Translations under genes and position numbers: made by a program | Notes under the pieces: model-generated | Databases searched by the model: none | What the model was told of the DNA's origin: nothing | The model's input: the letters and a program-made list of their open reading frames with translations, nothing else | Part shown: positions 1 through 8,151 of the stretch, in pieces | Layout: each line of letters opens with the position of its first letter | Numbering within the stretch: position 1 is the stretch's first letter | Source of the DNA: Flagellimonas sediminis | GTDB lineage: Bacteria > Bacteroidota > Bacteroidia > Flavobacteriales > Flavobacteriaceae | DNA: 64,000 nucleotides | Direction of reading: 5' to 3' | NCBI RefSeq assembly: GCF_010500845.1 | Contig: NZ_JAAAMI010000007.1 | Span: 1-64,000 of the forward strand

Positions 1-81
1 AAACAAAGCAGTTCAAACTTTTCGGGTCAACGAAATTTTTGGCACAATCGGTTCGTTTTCAGGTAATTTGAAGGAAATAAA

Positions 82-120
82 AAACGGGAAATTCCACTCA
101 ATTTGTGAAAAATCCCGTTT
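82..120 (-). terminator. Rho-independent terminator behind tRNA-Arg
   Basis: An 8-bp perfect stem (82-89 with 113-120) with a 23-base loop lies directly downstream of the minus-strand tRNA. The minus strand continues into a T-rich tract. It most likely ends the tRNA transcript. Confidence 0.65.
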
Positions 121-122
121 AG

Positions 123-196
123 TGACCTCGGCAGGATTCAAACCTGCAACCTTCTGAGCCGTAATCAGATGCGCTATTCAGTTGCGCCACGAGGCC
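123..196 (-). tRNA. tRNA-Arg (anticodon ACG)
   Basis: The minus strand folds into a full cloverleaf of 74 nt. The 7-bp acceptor stem (GGCCTCG with CGAGGTC, one G-T pair) leaves A as discriminator base. The anticodon stem TCTGA/TCAGA encloses the 7-base loop TTACGGC, which gives anticodon ACG (Arg, CGN codons after A34 deamination). The T arm GCAGG-TTTGAAT-CCTGC is intact. CCA is not encoded. Confidence 0.95.
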
Positions 197-259
197 TTTT
201 TAATGGGCTGCAAATATATTTCTTTTTAACTTTATCACAAAACCTTAGCATACAAAATA

Positions 260-772
260 ATGGATTTTGCCTCATACATTCGTGATATAGAAGACTTTCC
301 AAAACCTGGTGTTGTTTTTAAGGACATTACACCTCTTCTTAAGGATCCACAGGTGTTCCAAAAAGCAGGCGAAGCTTTGTTGGGGTTAACTTCCAATATG
401 AAGATTGATAAAGTAGTAGGAGTGGATAGCAGGGGGTTCATTTTTGCGCCACTTTTGGCCTCACGATTGGGTGCTGGGTTTGTCCCTGTGCGAAAATCGG
501 GCAAGCTTCCCTTTAAAACCCTGTCCGAAACCTACGCCTTGGAATATGGAGAGGGTACCTTGGAAATGCATAACGATGCCATCCTGAAGGGAGAAAAGGT
601 ACTGGTTCATGATGATGTATTGGCAACGGGTGGAACCGCTAGTGCCGTGTGCAAATTGGTCGAGAAATTGGGTGGGGAAGTGGTGCAGTGCAATTTTTTG
701 ATCGAGCTTACTTTTTTGAACGGAGCCGAAAAACTGAACGGTTTCCCTATAAGGGCATTACTTCAATATTAA
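260..772 (+). CDS. apt: Adenine phosphoribosyltransferase
   Basis: This cytosolic purine-salvage enzyme makes AMP and PPi from adenine and PRPP. The 170-residue protein has the usual length. It begins with the family N-terminus (SYIRDIEDFPKPGVVFKDIT, about 5-24) and carries the PRPP-binding signature VLVHDDVLATGGTA at about 114-127, including the D-D acidic pair and the T-G-G-T turn. The ATG at 260 sits about 60 bases beyond the divergently oriented tRNA. Its stop codon overlaps the stop of the convergent 49-codon gene by four bases. Family assignment is firm. Confidence 0.96.
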   Translation: MDFASYIRDIEDFPKPGVVFKDITPLLKDPQVFQKAGEALLGLTSNMKIDKVVGVDSRGFIFAPLLASRLGAGFVPVRKSGKLPFKTLSETYALEYGEGTLEMHNDAILKGEKVLVHDDVLATGGTASAVCKLVEKLGGEVVQCNFLIELTFLNGAEKLNGFPIRALLQY

Positions 773-918
773 CGTTCATCCAAGGCTTTTGTGGTCACAA
801 AATAACGCCAACCTATAATGGCCAATTGCAATTTGGTCGCCTTGGAGAGGTCCAACCCCTTTTTGGAATAGGAAGGCAGTAATGCCTTATTGATCTTGGC
901 CAGTGTCTTGTAGAGCAT
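769..918 (-). CDS. Conserved-looking 49-residue basic protein
   Basis: A short reading frame of 49 codons runs convergent to apt and overlaps its 3' end by four bases. The product is basic, with a central hydrophobic stretch (QLAIIGWRYFVTTKAL, about 31-46) and motifs LAKINKALLPSYSKK at about 6-20. A good -7 promoter box (TATATTTG at 937-944) lies about 20 bases before the ATG, with TTTG 22 bases further upstream, which supports expression. From memory, similar short flavobacterial proteins exist, and some carry a 'SsrA-binding protein' label; I see nothing that proves such a role, so function is unknown. There is no signal peptide. Confidence 0.7.
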   Translation of the reverse strand: MLYKTLAKINKALLPSYSKKGLDLSKATKLQLAIIGWRYFVTTKALDER

Positions 919-936
919 GGAATCTTAACTAGACTA

Positions 937-944
937 CAAATATA
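937..944 (-). promoter_or_regulatory. -7 box (TATATTTG) for the 49-codon gene
   Basis: Exact match to the Bacteroidota TAnnTTTG element on the minus strand, 18 bases before the ATG at 918. A TTTG that could be the -33 element lies at 970-967. Confidence 0.6.
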
Positions 945-1412
945 GTCAGGAAGATACTAATGGTCCCAAACACTGTCCGCCGGTTCCGATAATCCAAAAA
1001 AAGGTTGGCCCAAAGCTTGACATATATAGGGAGGTTTAAATAAAAATAACGGCTATGATATGGATGAGGATCATAACGAAAAACTTAACAATTGCGATCA
1101 TGGTTTGAGTGATTTACTGGTTAAAAAAACAACTATAAACCGGTTATATTTTTTGAAGATATAATGATAAAAGTCAAGCTTCCAAACATTTATGGTTAAA
1201 TCTATACAATTGCATACAAGATTGTAGTTAAAAAAATGCTTTGCTCCTACGATAGTAATACCATGCCTTGTAAAAAGTTATAAAGTGTAGCCTTAAAATG
1301 TAATATCTATTATATATTGATACATTTATAGGGGTGTTTTTAGAGATGTTTTAAAAACCTAGGGACGTTTCGTTTAAAAATGGCCCGTTTTTGGCCTTTT
1401 CGTTTTTTTTGG
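945..1412. other. Non-coding AT-rich stretch
   Basis: No supportable gene on either strand. A 34-codon open frame starting at about 1059 has no promoter or recognisable product. The right end holds the terminator of the M56 gene. Otherwise nothing is seen. Confidence 0.5.
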
Positions 1413-1443
1413 CACAAAAAAAACCGCCAGATTTCTGACGGTT
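1413..1443 (-). terminator. Terminator of the BlaI-M56 operon
   Basis: A 9-bp stem (1422-1430 with 1435-1443, one G-T pair) and a 4-base loop, followed on the minus strand by a run of eight or more T. It lies 33 bases after the M56 gene stop. Confidence 0.85.
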
Positions 1444-1475
1444 CTTCCTCAAATTTTGGGTTGTTTAAATCGAGT

Positions 1476-3164
1476 TTAGTCGCCTTTTTTGGTCGTGATC
1501 ACCACAACCCCGTCCTTGGCTTTTTTGCCGTACTTCTCTATTGCTTCATCTCCTTTTAAAACTTCCATACTTTTAATGGTATCGGGGGAAAGTTTTTTTA
1601 TCTCCTCGGCTTTCACTTTTTTACCGTCCAGATAATAAAGAGGCTCTTCACCGCCATCGGTATCAATAAAGAAGAAACTGCCATTATTTCCCATGACTTC
1701 TATGTCCTCGTCCTCGTCAGAATCTTTAATGATCATTACATGTCCGCCATCTTTTTTTAGACGTTTTACCTTAATTTTTCTGGAGACCTCTCCTTCATCA
1801 TCGGAAGTTACGAATACAGCAGTTCCCTTCTCGATCTCCATTTCCTCGATTTCATCATCGGATAGTTGTTTGCCATTCCTTATTACAACTCTCTTTGAAT
1901 CATCTTTTCGAATAACGATTTCTGTATTATCGTCGGTGGTCCAGTGGACTTTGTCACTGTCCATTTTACGGATTTTTATTTTTTTATGCATCATGCTGCC
2001 AAAGGATACTAGATTGGCATCATCATCATACAAAACGGCCACAGGATCAATAGGACCATCCGAATTGGTAGTATAGTTTCCACTGAATTTCTCCCCCTTT
2101 CCATTCTTGCCGCTAATTTGCAATGAAAGTTCCACAATTTCCCTGTTATCGTTTCGGACCGCTGTGTAGCTAAAGTCGATTCCGTCTTTGGCAAGGTCGC
2201 TTTTGATTTTGTCCAGCTCATCGTTGGATGTGTCTTTATCAATGGTAAGTTCCACGGATTTGTCCTCTAATACACTTTCAATACTGTCCCCATTGGTATA
2301 CTGGTACACATTTTCAATACTGAAACTGACCAGGAAAAGTCCCAACAAGGGCAGCACCAATAGGGTTTTAAAGACACTGATTCTTTTTGATTGATCTTGA
2401 TTTAACATGACTATTCGTTTTTTGATTAATGAATTATAGAATGAATTGCTAAGCTTGAAATTTTGATGGTCCACAGCTTGTTTCAGCATGAGGTATTGAT
2501 AATCCTTTTTGCTTTCCGCACTTTTAAGGGTGTGGTGGTCTGCCAAAAATTCCAAATTTTGTTTAATGGCCGGTTTATATAGCCACAATACAGGGTTGAA
2601 CCAGAATGCGATTTTTAATAGTTCCAATAAAAGGATGTCCAAGGAGTGGAACTGTCGGGCATGCACTTTTTCATGGGCCAATACTGTGTTCAATTCCGTT
2701 GGACTGAAAAGTTTTGGATTATAGAATAGGTAGTTGAAAAATGAAAAGGGGGTGATTTTTTTCTCGGTCTCCACATGCAGGTAGGGATGTTCTCGCCACA
2801 TTTTGGCGTGAGTCGCTAGTTTTTTTAAGGAACCCAGTTGTAGAATGAAGCGCACCATCATTATGGAGGAGACCAATAAATAAAGGGCCAACAAAATATT
2901 TTCGAGGGTGAAAGCAGTTTCCGCTGAATTTATCAATGCGTTCCCTTGACTTGCCGCCGAACTGTTTATGATAAGGGGTTTGGTGGCAATAATGGTACGC
3001 TGGATCTTGATTAAGGGAAAGGTGAGCGACAATACCAGGCCAGACAGAAGAAACAGCCTGTTTTCGGTAAAAAAGGTATCCCGCTTCAGGAACAGATGGT
3101 AAATGGCCAAGAAACCACCGGATATTAGGGCTGATTGGGCCAAATAAATGAACATGGATTCCAT
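1476..3164 (-). CDS. BlaR1-like M56 family membrane metallopeptidase with plug-like C-terminus
   Basis: Membrane-embedded zinc peptidase of the BlaR1/MecR1 family, expected to act on the adjacent BlaI-type repressor. Visible features of the 562-residue protein: N-terminal membrane helices at about 5-22, 36-54 and 88-110; the zinc motif HEKVH at 164-168 with the downstream glutamate in NLEFLAD (about 203-209); a fourth helix at about 263-283; and a long, highly charged extracytoplasmic tail. The tail lacks the penicillin-binding domain of BlaR1. It ends in a segment like the TonB-receptor plug motif (VLKGDEAIEKYGKKAKDGVV at about 535-554). The start overlaps the BlaI stop by one base (TAATG), so the two are translationally coupled. 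The ligand sensed is unknown and need not be a beta-lactam. Confidence 0.9.
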   Translation of the reverse strand: MESMFIYLAQSALISGGFLAIYHLFLKRDTFFTENRLFLLSGLVLSLTFPLIKIQRTIIATKPLIINSSAASQGNALINSAETAFTLENILLALYLLVSSIMMVRFILQLGSLKKLATHAKMWREHPYLHVETEKKITPFSFFNYLFYNPKLFSPTELNTVLAHEKVHARQFHSLDILLLELLKIAFWFNPVLWLYKPAIKQNLEFLADHHTLKSAESKKDYQYLMLKQAVDHQNFKLSNSFYNSLIKKRIVMLNQDQSKRISVFKTLLVLPLLGLFLVSFSIENVYQYTNGDSIESVLEDKSVELTIDKDTSNDELDKIKSDLAKDGIDFSYTAVRNDNREIVELSLQISGKNGKGEKFSGNYTTNSDGPIDPVAVLYDDDANLVSFGSMMHKKIKIRKMDSDKVHWTTDDNTEIVIRKDDSKRVVIRNGKQLSDDEIEEMEIEKGTAVFVTSDDEGEVSRKIKVKRLKKDGGHVMIIKDSDEDEDIEVMGNNGSFFFIDTDGGEEPLYYLDGKKVKAEEIKKLSPDTIKSMEVLKGDEAIEKYGKKAKDGVVVITTKKGD

Positions 3165-3523
3165 TAATTCTTCTTTTCGATTAGGTCTATGATTTCCTTC
3201 AATTCTTCCACCGAAATTTTTTCCTCGTTGGCAAAATAGGATACCAAGCTTTTATAGGAATCGTCATAATAATCGGCAATGGCAGCGTTCACATACTTTT
3301 TTCGGTAGTTTTCCTTGGTTACGGTAGGAAAGTAGCGATGGGTGTTTCCAAAGGCTTCATGGTCTACAAAGCCTTTTTCCTGAAGGTTCCTAACAATGGT
3401 GGAAAGAGTGTTGTAATGGGGTTTTTCTCCCTCAATTTCCTCAAGAATCTCTTTTACGAAGGCTTTTTTCATCTTCCAAAGAATCTTCATTACCTCTTCT
3501 TCCTTATTGGTCAATTTTTGCAT
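3164..3523 (-). CDS. BlaI/MecI/CopY family transcriptional repressor
   Basis: A winged-helix dimeric repressor of 119 residues. The N-terminus (LTNKEEEVMKILWKMKKAFV, about 4-23) and the recognition-helix region with TLSTIVRNLQEKGFV (about 40-54) are typical of BlaI/MecI. It is the first gene of a two-gene operon with the M56 peptidase, which in characterised members cleaves or inactivates the repressor. Tandem dyads lie just upstream of its promoter and are probably its own operator. Target genes beyond this operon cannot be read from the window. Confidence 0.92.
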   Translation of the reverse strand: MQKLTNKEEEVMKILWKMKKAFVKEILEEIEGEKPHYNTLSTIVRNLQEKGFVDHEAFGNTHRYFPTVTKENYRKKYVNAAIADYYDDSYKSLVSYFANEEKISVEELKEIIDLIEKKN

Positions 3524-3542
3524 GTTGCACAGTTTGATGTTC

Positions 3543-3550
3543 CAAACATA
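3543..3550 (-). promoter_or_regulatory. -7 box (TATGTTTG) of the BlaI-M56 operon
   Basis: Exact TAnnTTTG match on the minus strand, 20 bases before the BlaI ATG. A TTG at 3573-3571 is spaced 20 bases further upstream as a -33 element and touches the dyad cluster. Confidence 0.65.
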
Positions 3551-3562
3551 ATACTAATAACA

Positions 3563-3608
3563 TAGTTAAACAACTATTTTTATAGTTTGTTAACTATTTT
3601 TATAGTTT
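3563..3608. promoter_or_regulatory. Tandem dyad operator candidate for the BlaI-type repressor
   Basis: The 17-base sequence AACTATTTTTATAGTTT occurs twice, at 3572-3588 and 3592-3608, 20 bases apart. Each copy contains the perfect dyad AACTAT/ATAGTT. A related inverted TAGTT-AACTA pair starts at 3563. The cluster overlaps the predicted -33 element of the BlaI operon and lies between it and the divergent antiporter gene, so it could control both. Binding by the repressor is inferred. Confidence 0.6.
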
Positions 3609-3672
3609 TAATTTTGAAAGGTTCTTTTCTTAACTGGTAATCTTCCGCTATCTTTATACCAAGTTATATTCT

Positions 3673-4611
3673 TTGGGAAATCTATTATTTATTGTTTTGG
3701 GCCTTGTACTCCTCATATTTGGGGGTAATTGGCTGTTGAAATCGGCTGTGGCCCTCTCCTTGAGGTTGGCCATTCCCAAAATCGTGATCGGTATGACGGT
3801 GGTTTCCTTTGCCACCTCCGCCCCTGAACTTATTGTGAGCGTACAAGCCGCCCTTGAAGGTTTTCCTGATCTGGCCTTGGGCAATGTGGTAGGTTCCAAT
3901 ATTGCCAATTTGGGATTGGTGTTGGCCATAACCGTGATCATGGGAAGTATTGATGTGCGGAAAGGGTTTTACGCCACCGATTGGCCCATGATGATGATTG
4001 CTTCGTTTCTGTTTTTCGGCTTTATTTATTTTGATGGCGTTCTGCAGCGTTATGAAGGAGTCATGATGGTAACCTTGCTTTTTATTTTCTTGGTCTATTT
4101 ATTAAGGTACCAAAAGACTGCAGTGGTGGATGAACTGCCAGAAGATGACATAATCTTGCCTTTATATAAGATTGTCCTGTTTTTGGGCGTAGGTGGAGTG
4201 GCTCTTTGGGGTGGCTCTGAGCTGCTCATTAGGGGAGCGGTGGGAATGGCCTCAACATTTGGGGTCAGTGACCGCGTCATAGGAATCACCGTGGTCTCTG
4301 TCGGGACCAGTATCCCAGAGTTGGCTGCCTCTGTTATCGCAGTATTGAAAAAGGAAAAAGCCATTTCCCTTGGCAACCTGATCGGTTCCAATATTTTTAA
4401 CTTGCTGGCCGTTTTGGGGCTCACCTCGATCATAACTCCCATAACCGTTATGGATCAGGGATTGTTATCCAGTGATATTTTCTGGATGTTGGGGATATCC
4501 TTCTTGATTTTACCTTTGGTATTCTTTCCGAAGGGACTCCGGTTGGGATGGAGGGATGGAATATTGTTGTTGCTGGTCTATGCGGTTTTTGTCTTTATGA
4601 CCCTAAAATAA
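3673..4611 (+). CDS. Calcium/sodium antiporter (YrbG/CAX-like)
   Basis: Inner-membrane cation exchanger of the Ca2+:cation antiporter superfamily, 312 residues with about ten hydrophobic helices. The two alpha repeats that form the ion path are clear: ATSAPEL (about 47-53) with GNVVGSN (70-76), and GTSIPEL (211-217) with GNLIGSN (234-240). A loop of acidic residues (DELPEDD, about 153-159) separates the halves. The only reasonable start is a TTG at 3673. A near-consensus -7 box (TATCTTTA, 3649-3656) precedes it. It is divergent from the BlaI-M56 operon and convergent with glnII. Confidence 0.92.
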   Translation: MGNLLFIVLGLVLLIFGGNWLLKSAVALSLRLAIPKIVIGMTVVSFATSAPELIVSVQAALEGFPDLALGNVVGSNIANLGLVLAITVIMGSIDVRKGFYATDWPMMMIASFLFFGFIYFDGVLQRYEGVMMVTLLFIFLVYLLRYQKTAVVDELPEDDIILPLYKIVLFLGVGGVALWGGSELLIRGAVGMASTFGVSDRVIGITVVSVGTSIPELAASVIAVLKKEKAISLGNLIGSNIFNLLAVLGLTSIITPITVMDQGLLSSDIFWMLGISFLILPLVFFPKGLRLGWRDGILLLLVYAVFVFMTLK

Positions 4612-4639
4612 AAACCGCCCCAAAGAGCAGGACGGTTTT
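4611..4639. terminator. Bidirectional terminator between antiporter and GSII
   Basis: A 10-bp stem (4611-4620 with 4630-4639, one G-T pair) with A-rich and T-rich flanks lies between two convergent genes. The antiporter stop codon is in its left arm. Confidence 0.8.
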
Positions 4640-4667
4640 CATCTATAATCAACAACTAATTTATTTA

Positions 4668-5678
4668 CTATACATCGGCGGATTTAACCGTTTGAATGAT
4701 ACGGGAAGCCACTTTGTATGGGTCAGCGTTAGAAGCAGGTCTTCTGTCTTCCAGCCAACCTTTCCATCCTTTTTCTACGGTCATGATAGGAATCCTGATA
4801 GAGGCACCCCTGTCAGAAACACCATATTTGAAATCGTGGATGGAAGCGGTTTCATGCTTACCGGTCAAACGCTGATCGTTGTATGCGCCGTAAACGGCAA
4901 TGTGCTCAGCGGTAACAGGTCTGAAGGCTTCACAAATTTTCTCATAGATTTCTTTGGAACCACAGGTTCTCAAAGTGGTGTTGGAGAAGTTGGCATGCAT
5001 ACCAGAACCATTCCAATCTCCTTTAATAGGTTTTGGATGGTATTCAATGTAATAGCCATAATCCTCGGTCAATCTGTCCAAAAGATAACGTGCGGCCCAA
5101 ACCTGGTCACCAGCGGTTTTACCACCTTTGGCAAAAATCTGGAATTCCCACTGTCCGCAGGCAACTTCTTGGTTGATACCCTCAAAATTGATTCCAGCTT
5201 CCAAACACATATCGGCATGACGCTCAACCAATTCCCTTCCGTGGGTATTTTTACCACCTACAGAGCAATAGTACATACCTTGGGGTCCTGGGTAACCGTT
5301 GATTGGGAAACCAAGCGGCAGCTGGGTCCTGGTGTCCATGATAAAATATTCCTGCTCGAATCCGAACCAAAAATCGTCATTTTCATCATCGATAGTGGCT
5401 CTTGAATTGCTTTCATGCGGAGTTCCGTCAGGGTTCAAAACCTCGGCGATTACCAAATAACCATTGATCCTTCCCGGGTCTGGGAAAATGGCAACCGGCT
5501 TTAACAAGCAATCTGAAGAACCTCCCTCTGCTTGTTCCGTGGAACTTCCGTCGAATGACCAAATTGGACAATCCTCCAACTTTCCGCTAAAATTGTCTTC
5601 AATCTTTGTTTTGCTCCTCATGTTGGCGGTAGGTTGATAACCGTCCAACCAGATATACTCTAATTTTGATTTGCTCAT
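4668..5678 (-). CDS. glnII: Glutamine synthetase, type II (GSII)
   Basis: ATP-dependent ligation of ammonium to glutamate in the cytosol. Its 336 residues fit the short, eukaryote-like GSII family (330-370) and not the 470-residue GSI. Motifs: beta-grasp segment with SFDGSST (41-47); metal-binding GFEQEY (106-111); GINQEVACGQWEFQI (167-181); ATP-site GDWNGSGMHANFS (220-232); and C-terminal EDRRPASNADPY (310-321). There is no adenylylation loop, so regulation by GlnE is not expected. The promoter has two overlapping -7 boxes at 5701-5708 and 5717-5724. A structurally unrelated GSIII lies divergently next to it. Confidence 0.95.
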   Translation of the reverse strand: MSKSKLEYIWLDGYQPTANMRSKTKIEDNFSGKLEDCPIWSFDGSSTEQAEGGSSDCLLKPVAIFPDPGRINGYLVIAEVLNPDGTPHESNSRATIDDENDDFWFGFEQEYFIMDTRTQLPLGFPINGYPGPQGMYYCSVGGKNTHGRELVERHADMCLEAGINFEGINQEVACGQWEFQIFAKGGKTAGDQVWAARYLLDRLTEDYGYYIEYHPKPIKGDWNGSGMHANFSNTTLRTCGSKEIYEKICEAFRPVTAEHIAVYGAYNDQRLTGKHETASIHDFKYGVSDRGASIRIPIMTVEKGWKGWLEDRRPASNADPYKVASRIIQTVKSADV

Positions 5679-5700
5679 AATTCTGGTAGTTAATTGTTCT

Positions 5701-5724
5701 CAAAAGTAATGAGACACAAAAATA
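5701..5724 (-). promoter_or_regulatory. Promoter region of glnII with two -7 boxes
   Basis: Minus-strand TACTTTTG (5708-5701) and TATTTTTG (5724-5717) both match TAnnTTTG. The nearer one is about 22 bases before the ATG. Confidence 0.55.
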
Positions 5725-5862
5725 ATTTTTTCATTTAATTATGAATGTTTTAAGGGGGTAAAATCACAAACTTCCCTTTATTATTTATATTACCCCTGTT
5801 TTAGTGGGGGATCTGTGAAAAAAAAGTAAATTTTACCTCTTATATTATTAAATTGTTAATTG

Positions 5863-5870
5863 TAGTTTTG
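5863..5870 (+). promoter_or_regulatory. -7 box (TAGTTTTG) for GSIII
   Basis: Exact TAnnTTTG match 19 bases before the GSIII ATG. Confidence 0.55.
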
Positions 5871-5889
5871 GAGTTTAAACCATTTAGAA

Positions 5890-8076
5890 ATGCCAAAGAT
5901 CAGATTTCAAGCTTTGGAACAAAGCAGAAGAAGAGAGCATACTACGATAAGTGAATCCGGTAAAAGATCGGAGCTGTTCGGCAAGAATGTTTTCAATGAA
6001 GAGAAAATGCTCCAGTTTTTGACCAGGGAGGCTTTTGATAATGTAAAATCCGCCATATTCCAAGGCAATAAAATTGACAGGAAAATAGCCGATCAAGTGG
6101 CCGAGGGTATGAAGGCATGGGCATTATCCATGGGAGCTACACATTATACCCACTGGTTTCAGCCCTTGACGGGAGCCACAGCTGAAAAACACGATGCATT
6201 TTTTGATATACTACCTAACGGTCGTGCCATGGAAAAGTTTGGAGGCGCCCAATTGGTACAACAGGAACCCGATGCATCCAGTTTTCCCAGCGGCGGCATC
6301 CGAAACACATTTGAAGCACGCGGTTATACTGCTTGGGACCCGACCTCTCCTGCATTTATTTATAAGACAACCCTCTGTATCCCTACCATTTTTGTGGCTT
6401 ATACAGGAGAGGCTTTGGACAATAAAGCGCCATTGTTGAGGGCATTGCATGCCATTGATCAGGCAGCGACAGGGGTGGCACAATATTTTGATAAGAACGT
6501 CCGAAAAGTACATGCCACTTTGGGATGGGAACAGGAATATTTTTTGATCGACAAGGCCTTGGTCAAATCCCGAATAGATCTTTCCACTACAGGGAGAACT
6601 TTGGTGGGAAGTTTTTCCGCCAAGGGACAACAATTGGATGATCATTATTTTGGTGTGATTCCACCGAGGGTCTTGAGCTTTATGAGCGATTTGGAAAAGG
6701 AGTGCACCCAATTGGGCATTCCTGTAAAAACAAGGCATAACGAGGTGGCACCCAACCAGTTTGAGCTAGCTCCCGTTTTTGAAGAGGCCAATCTTTCCGT
6801 TGATCATAACCTATTGTTGATGGATGTGATGGAAGAGATTGCAGACCGTCATAATTTTTCCGTGCTTTTCCATGAAAAACCTTTTGCAGGCATCAATGGA
6901 TCGGGCAAGCATAACAACTGGTCCTTGGCCACCGATACCGGGGTAAACCTGCTCAGTCCTGGTACCACGCCCATGAAAAATCTTCAGTTTTTAACCTTTT
7001 TCGTGAACACCATCAAGGCGGTGGACACTTATGAGGAATTGCTCCGGGCATCAATAGCATCAGCCAGTAATGACCACCGTTTGGGAGCCAATGAGGCACC
7101 ACCACCCATCATTTCCATATTTATAGGAAAGCAACTGAATGATGTACTTGACGAGTTGGAAGGGGTTTCCAAAGGAAAACTGTCACCAGAGGAAAAAACG
7201 GAACTCAAACTGAATGTGGTGGGCAAGATTCCCGAAATTTTGTTGGACAATACCGATCGTAACCGTACCTCGCCTTTTGCATTTACCGGGAATAAATTTG
7301 AAATGAGGGGAGTGGGTTCCAAGATGAATTGCGCCAAACCCATGACCATTCTCAATACTATTGTGGCCAAACAGCTCACCGACTTTAAAAAGGAAGTGGA
7401 TGCATTGATAGATAAGAAAAAGTTGAAAAAAGACGAGGCCGTTTTCAATGTGCTTCGCGAATACATCAAAACATGCAAACGAATCAGGTTTGAAGGGGAT
7501 GGCTACGGAATGGAATGGCAGGAAGAGGCACGTCGACGTAAGTTGAGCATCAATAAAAACACTCCTGAGGCCCTGCAAGTGATCACCAGCAAAGAAAGTG
7601 TGGCCCTTTTCAAGGAAATGGATGTGATGAACGAGGTGGAACTGACCGCTCACCAGGATGTAGAACTTGGGGCCTATATCTTTCATATTCAGATAGAAGG
7701 GCGCGTGTTGGGTGAAATGGTATATAGCCACATCATCCCGGCCGCGGTAAAGTATCAAAATCTTTTATTGGAAAACATAAACGGACTCAGGGAAGTGTAC
7801 GGTGCTGCCCATAAAAAAGTGGCCGAGGCCCAACTCAACATCTTGGAACAGATCGGGGAGCACATCATCGAGATCAAAAAACTTACCGATGAAATGACCG
7901 ATGCCAGAAAACGGGCCAATAGTATGTCTATGCGGAACAAAAAGGCCCAGGCCTATTGCAATAACGTAAAACCTTATTTTGATTCGATACGGGAACAGTC
8001 CGATGCTTTGGAGAAATTGATAGCCGACGAATTCTGGCCGTTTACCAAATACAGGGAAATGCTTTTTTCCAAATAA
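5890..8076 (+). CDS. glnN: Glutamine synthetase, type III (GSIII)
   Basis: A large, 728-residue glutamine synthetase of the type III family, which is common in Bacteroidota and cyanobacteria and works as a double-ring dodecamer. It has the long GSIII N-terminal region (ATHYTHWFQPLTGATAEKHD at about 83-102), the glutamate-site stretch GWEQEYFLID (about 215-224), RHNEVAPNQFELAP (about 281-294), the catalytic GINGSGKHNNWS (about 335-346) and LGANEAPPP (about 397-405). It is divergent from glnII, so this organism has two unrelated enzymes for the same reaction at one locus. No PII or adenylylation site can be read from the sequence. Confidence 0.96.
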   Translation: MPKIRFQALEQSRRREHTTISESGKRSELFGKNVFNEEKMLQFLTREAFDNVKSAIFQGNKIDRKIADQVAEGMKAWALSMGATHYTHWFQPLTGATAEKHDAFFDILPNGRAMEKFGGAQLVQQEPDASSFPSGGIRNTFEARGYTAWDPTSPAFIYKTTLCIPTIFVAYTGEALDNKAPLLRALHAIDQAATGVAQYFDKNVRKVHATLGWEQEYFLIDKALVKSRIDLSTTGRTLVGSFSAKGQQLDDHYFGVIPPRVLSFMSDLEKECTQLGIPVKTRHNEVAPNQFELAPVFEEANLSVDHNLLLMDVMEEIADRHNFSVLFHEKPFAGINGSGKHNNWSLATDTGVNLLSPGTTPMKNLQFLTFFVNTIKAVDTYEELLRASIASASNDHRLGANEAPPPIISIFIGKQLNDVLDELEGVSKGKLSPEEKTELKLNVVGKIPEILLDNTDRNRTSPFAFTGNKFEMRGVGSKMNCAKPMTILNTIVAKQLTDFKKEVDALIDKKKLKKDEAVFNVLREYIKTCKRIRFEGDGYGMEWQEEARRRKLSINKNTPEALQVITSKESVALFKEMDVMNEVELTAHQDVELGAYIFHIQIEGRVLGEMVYSHIIPAAVKYQNLLLENINGLREVYGAAHKKVAEAQLNILEQIGEHIIEIKKLTDEMTDARKRANSMSMRNKKAQAYCNNVKPYFDSIREQSDALEKLIADEFWPFTKYREMLFSK

Positions 8077-8129
8077 AGGTTTTGGTTGAAAAGAGGTGGT
8101 TTAGTACCCATAATTTGAAGGGTTTCCGT

Positions 8130-8137
8130 TATTTTTG
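8130..8137 (+). promoter_or_regulatory. -7 box (TATTTTTG) for purM
   Basis: Exact TAnnTTTG match, 14 bases before the ATG, which implies a leader of about 10 bases. Confidence 0.55.
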
Positions 8138-8151
8138 CCCAAAGCTAATTT

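Noticed and set aside
649..882. 77-codon open frame overlapping apt and the 49-codon gene
   Set aside because: Out of frame within apt, no promoter, no recognisable product.
1059..1163. 34-codon open frame in the 0.95-1.41 kb gap
   Set aside because: No promoter, no ribosome site, polar random-like product.
4548..5405. 285-codon open frame on the plus strand
   Set aside because: It lies antisense within glnII, has no recognisable domain, and the GSII frame has full motif support.
6211..6738. 175-codon open frame on the minus strand
   Set aside because: Antisense within GSIII; no family resemblance.
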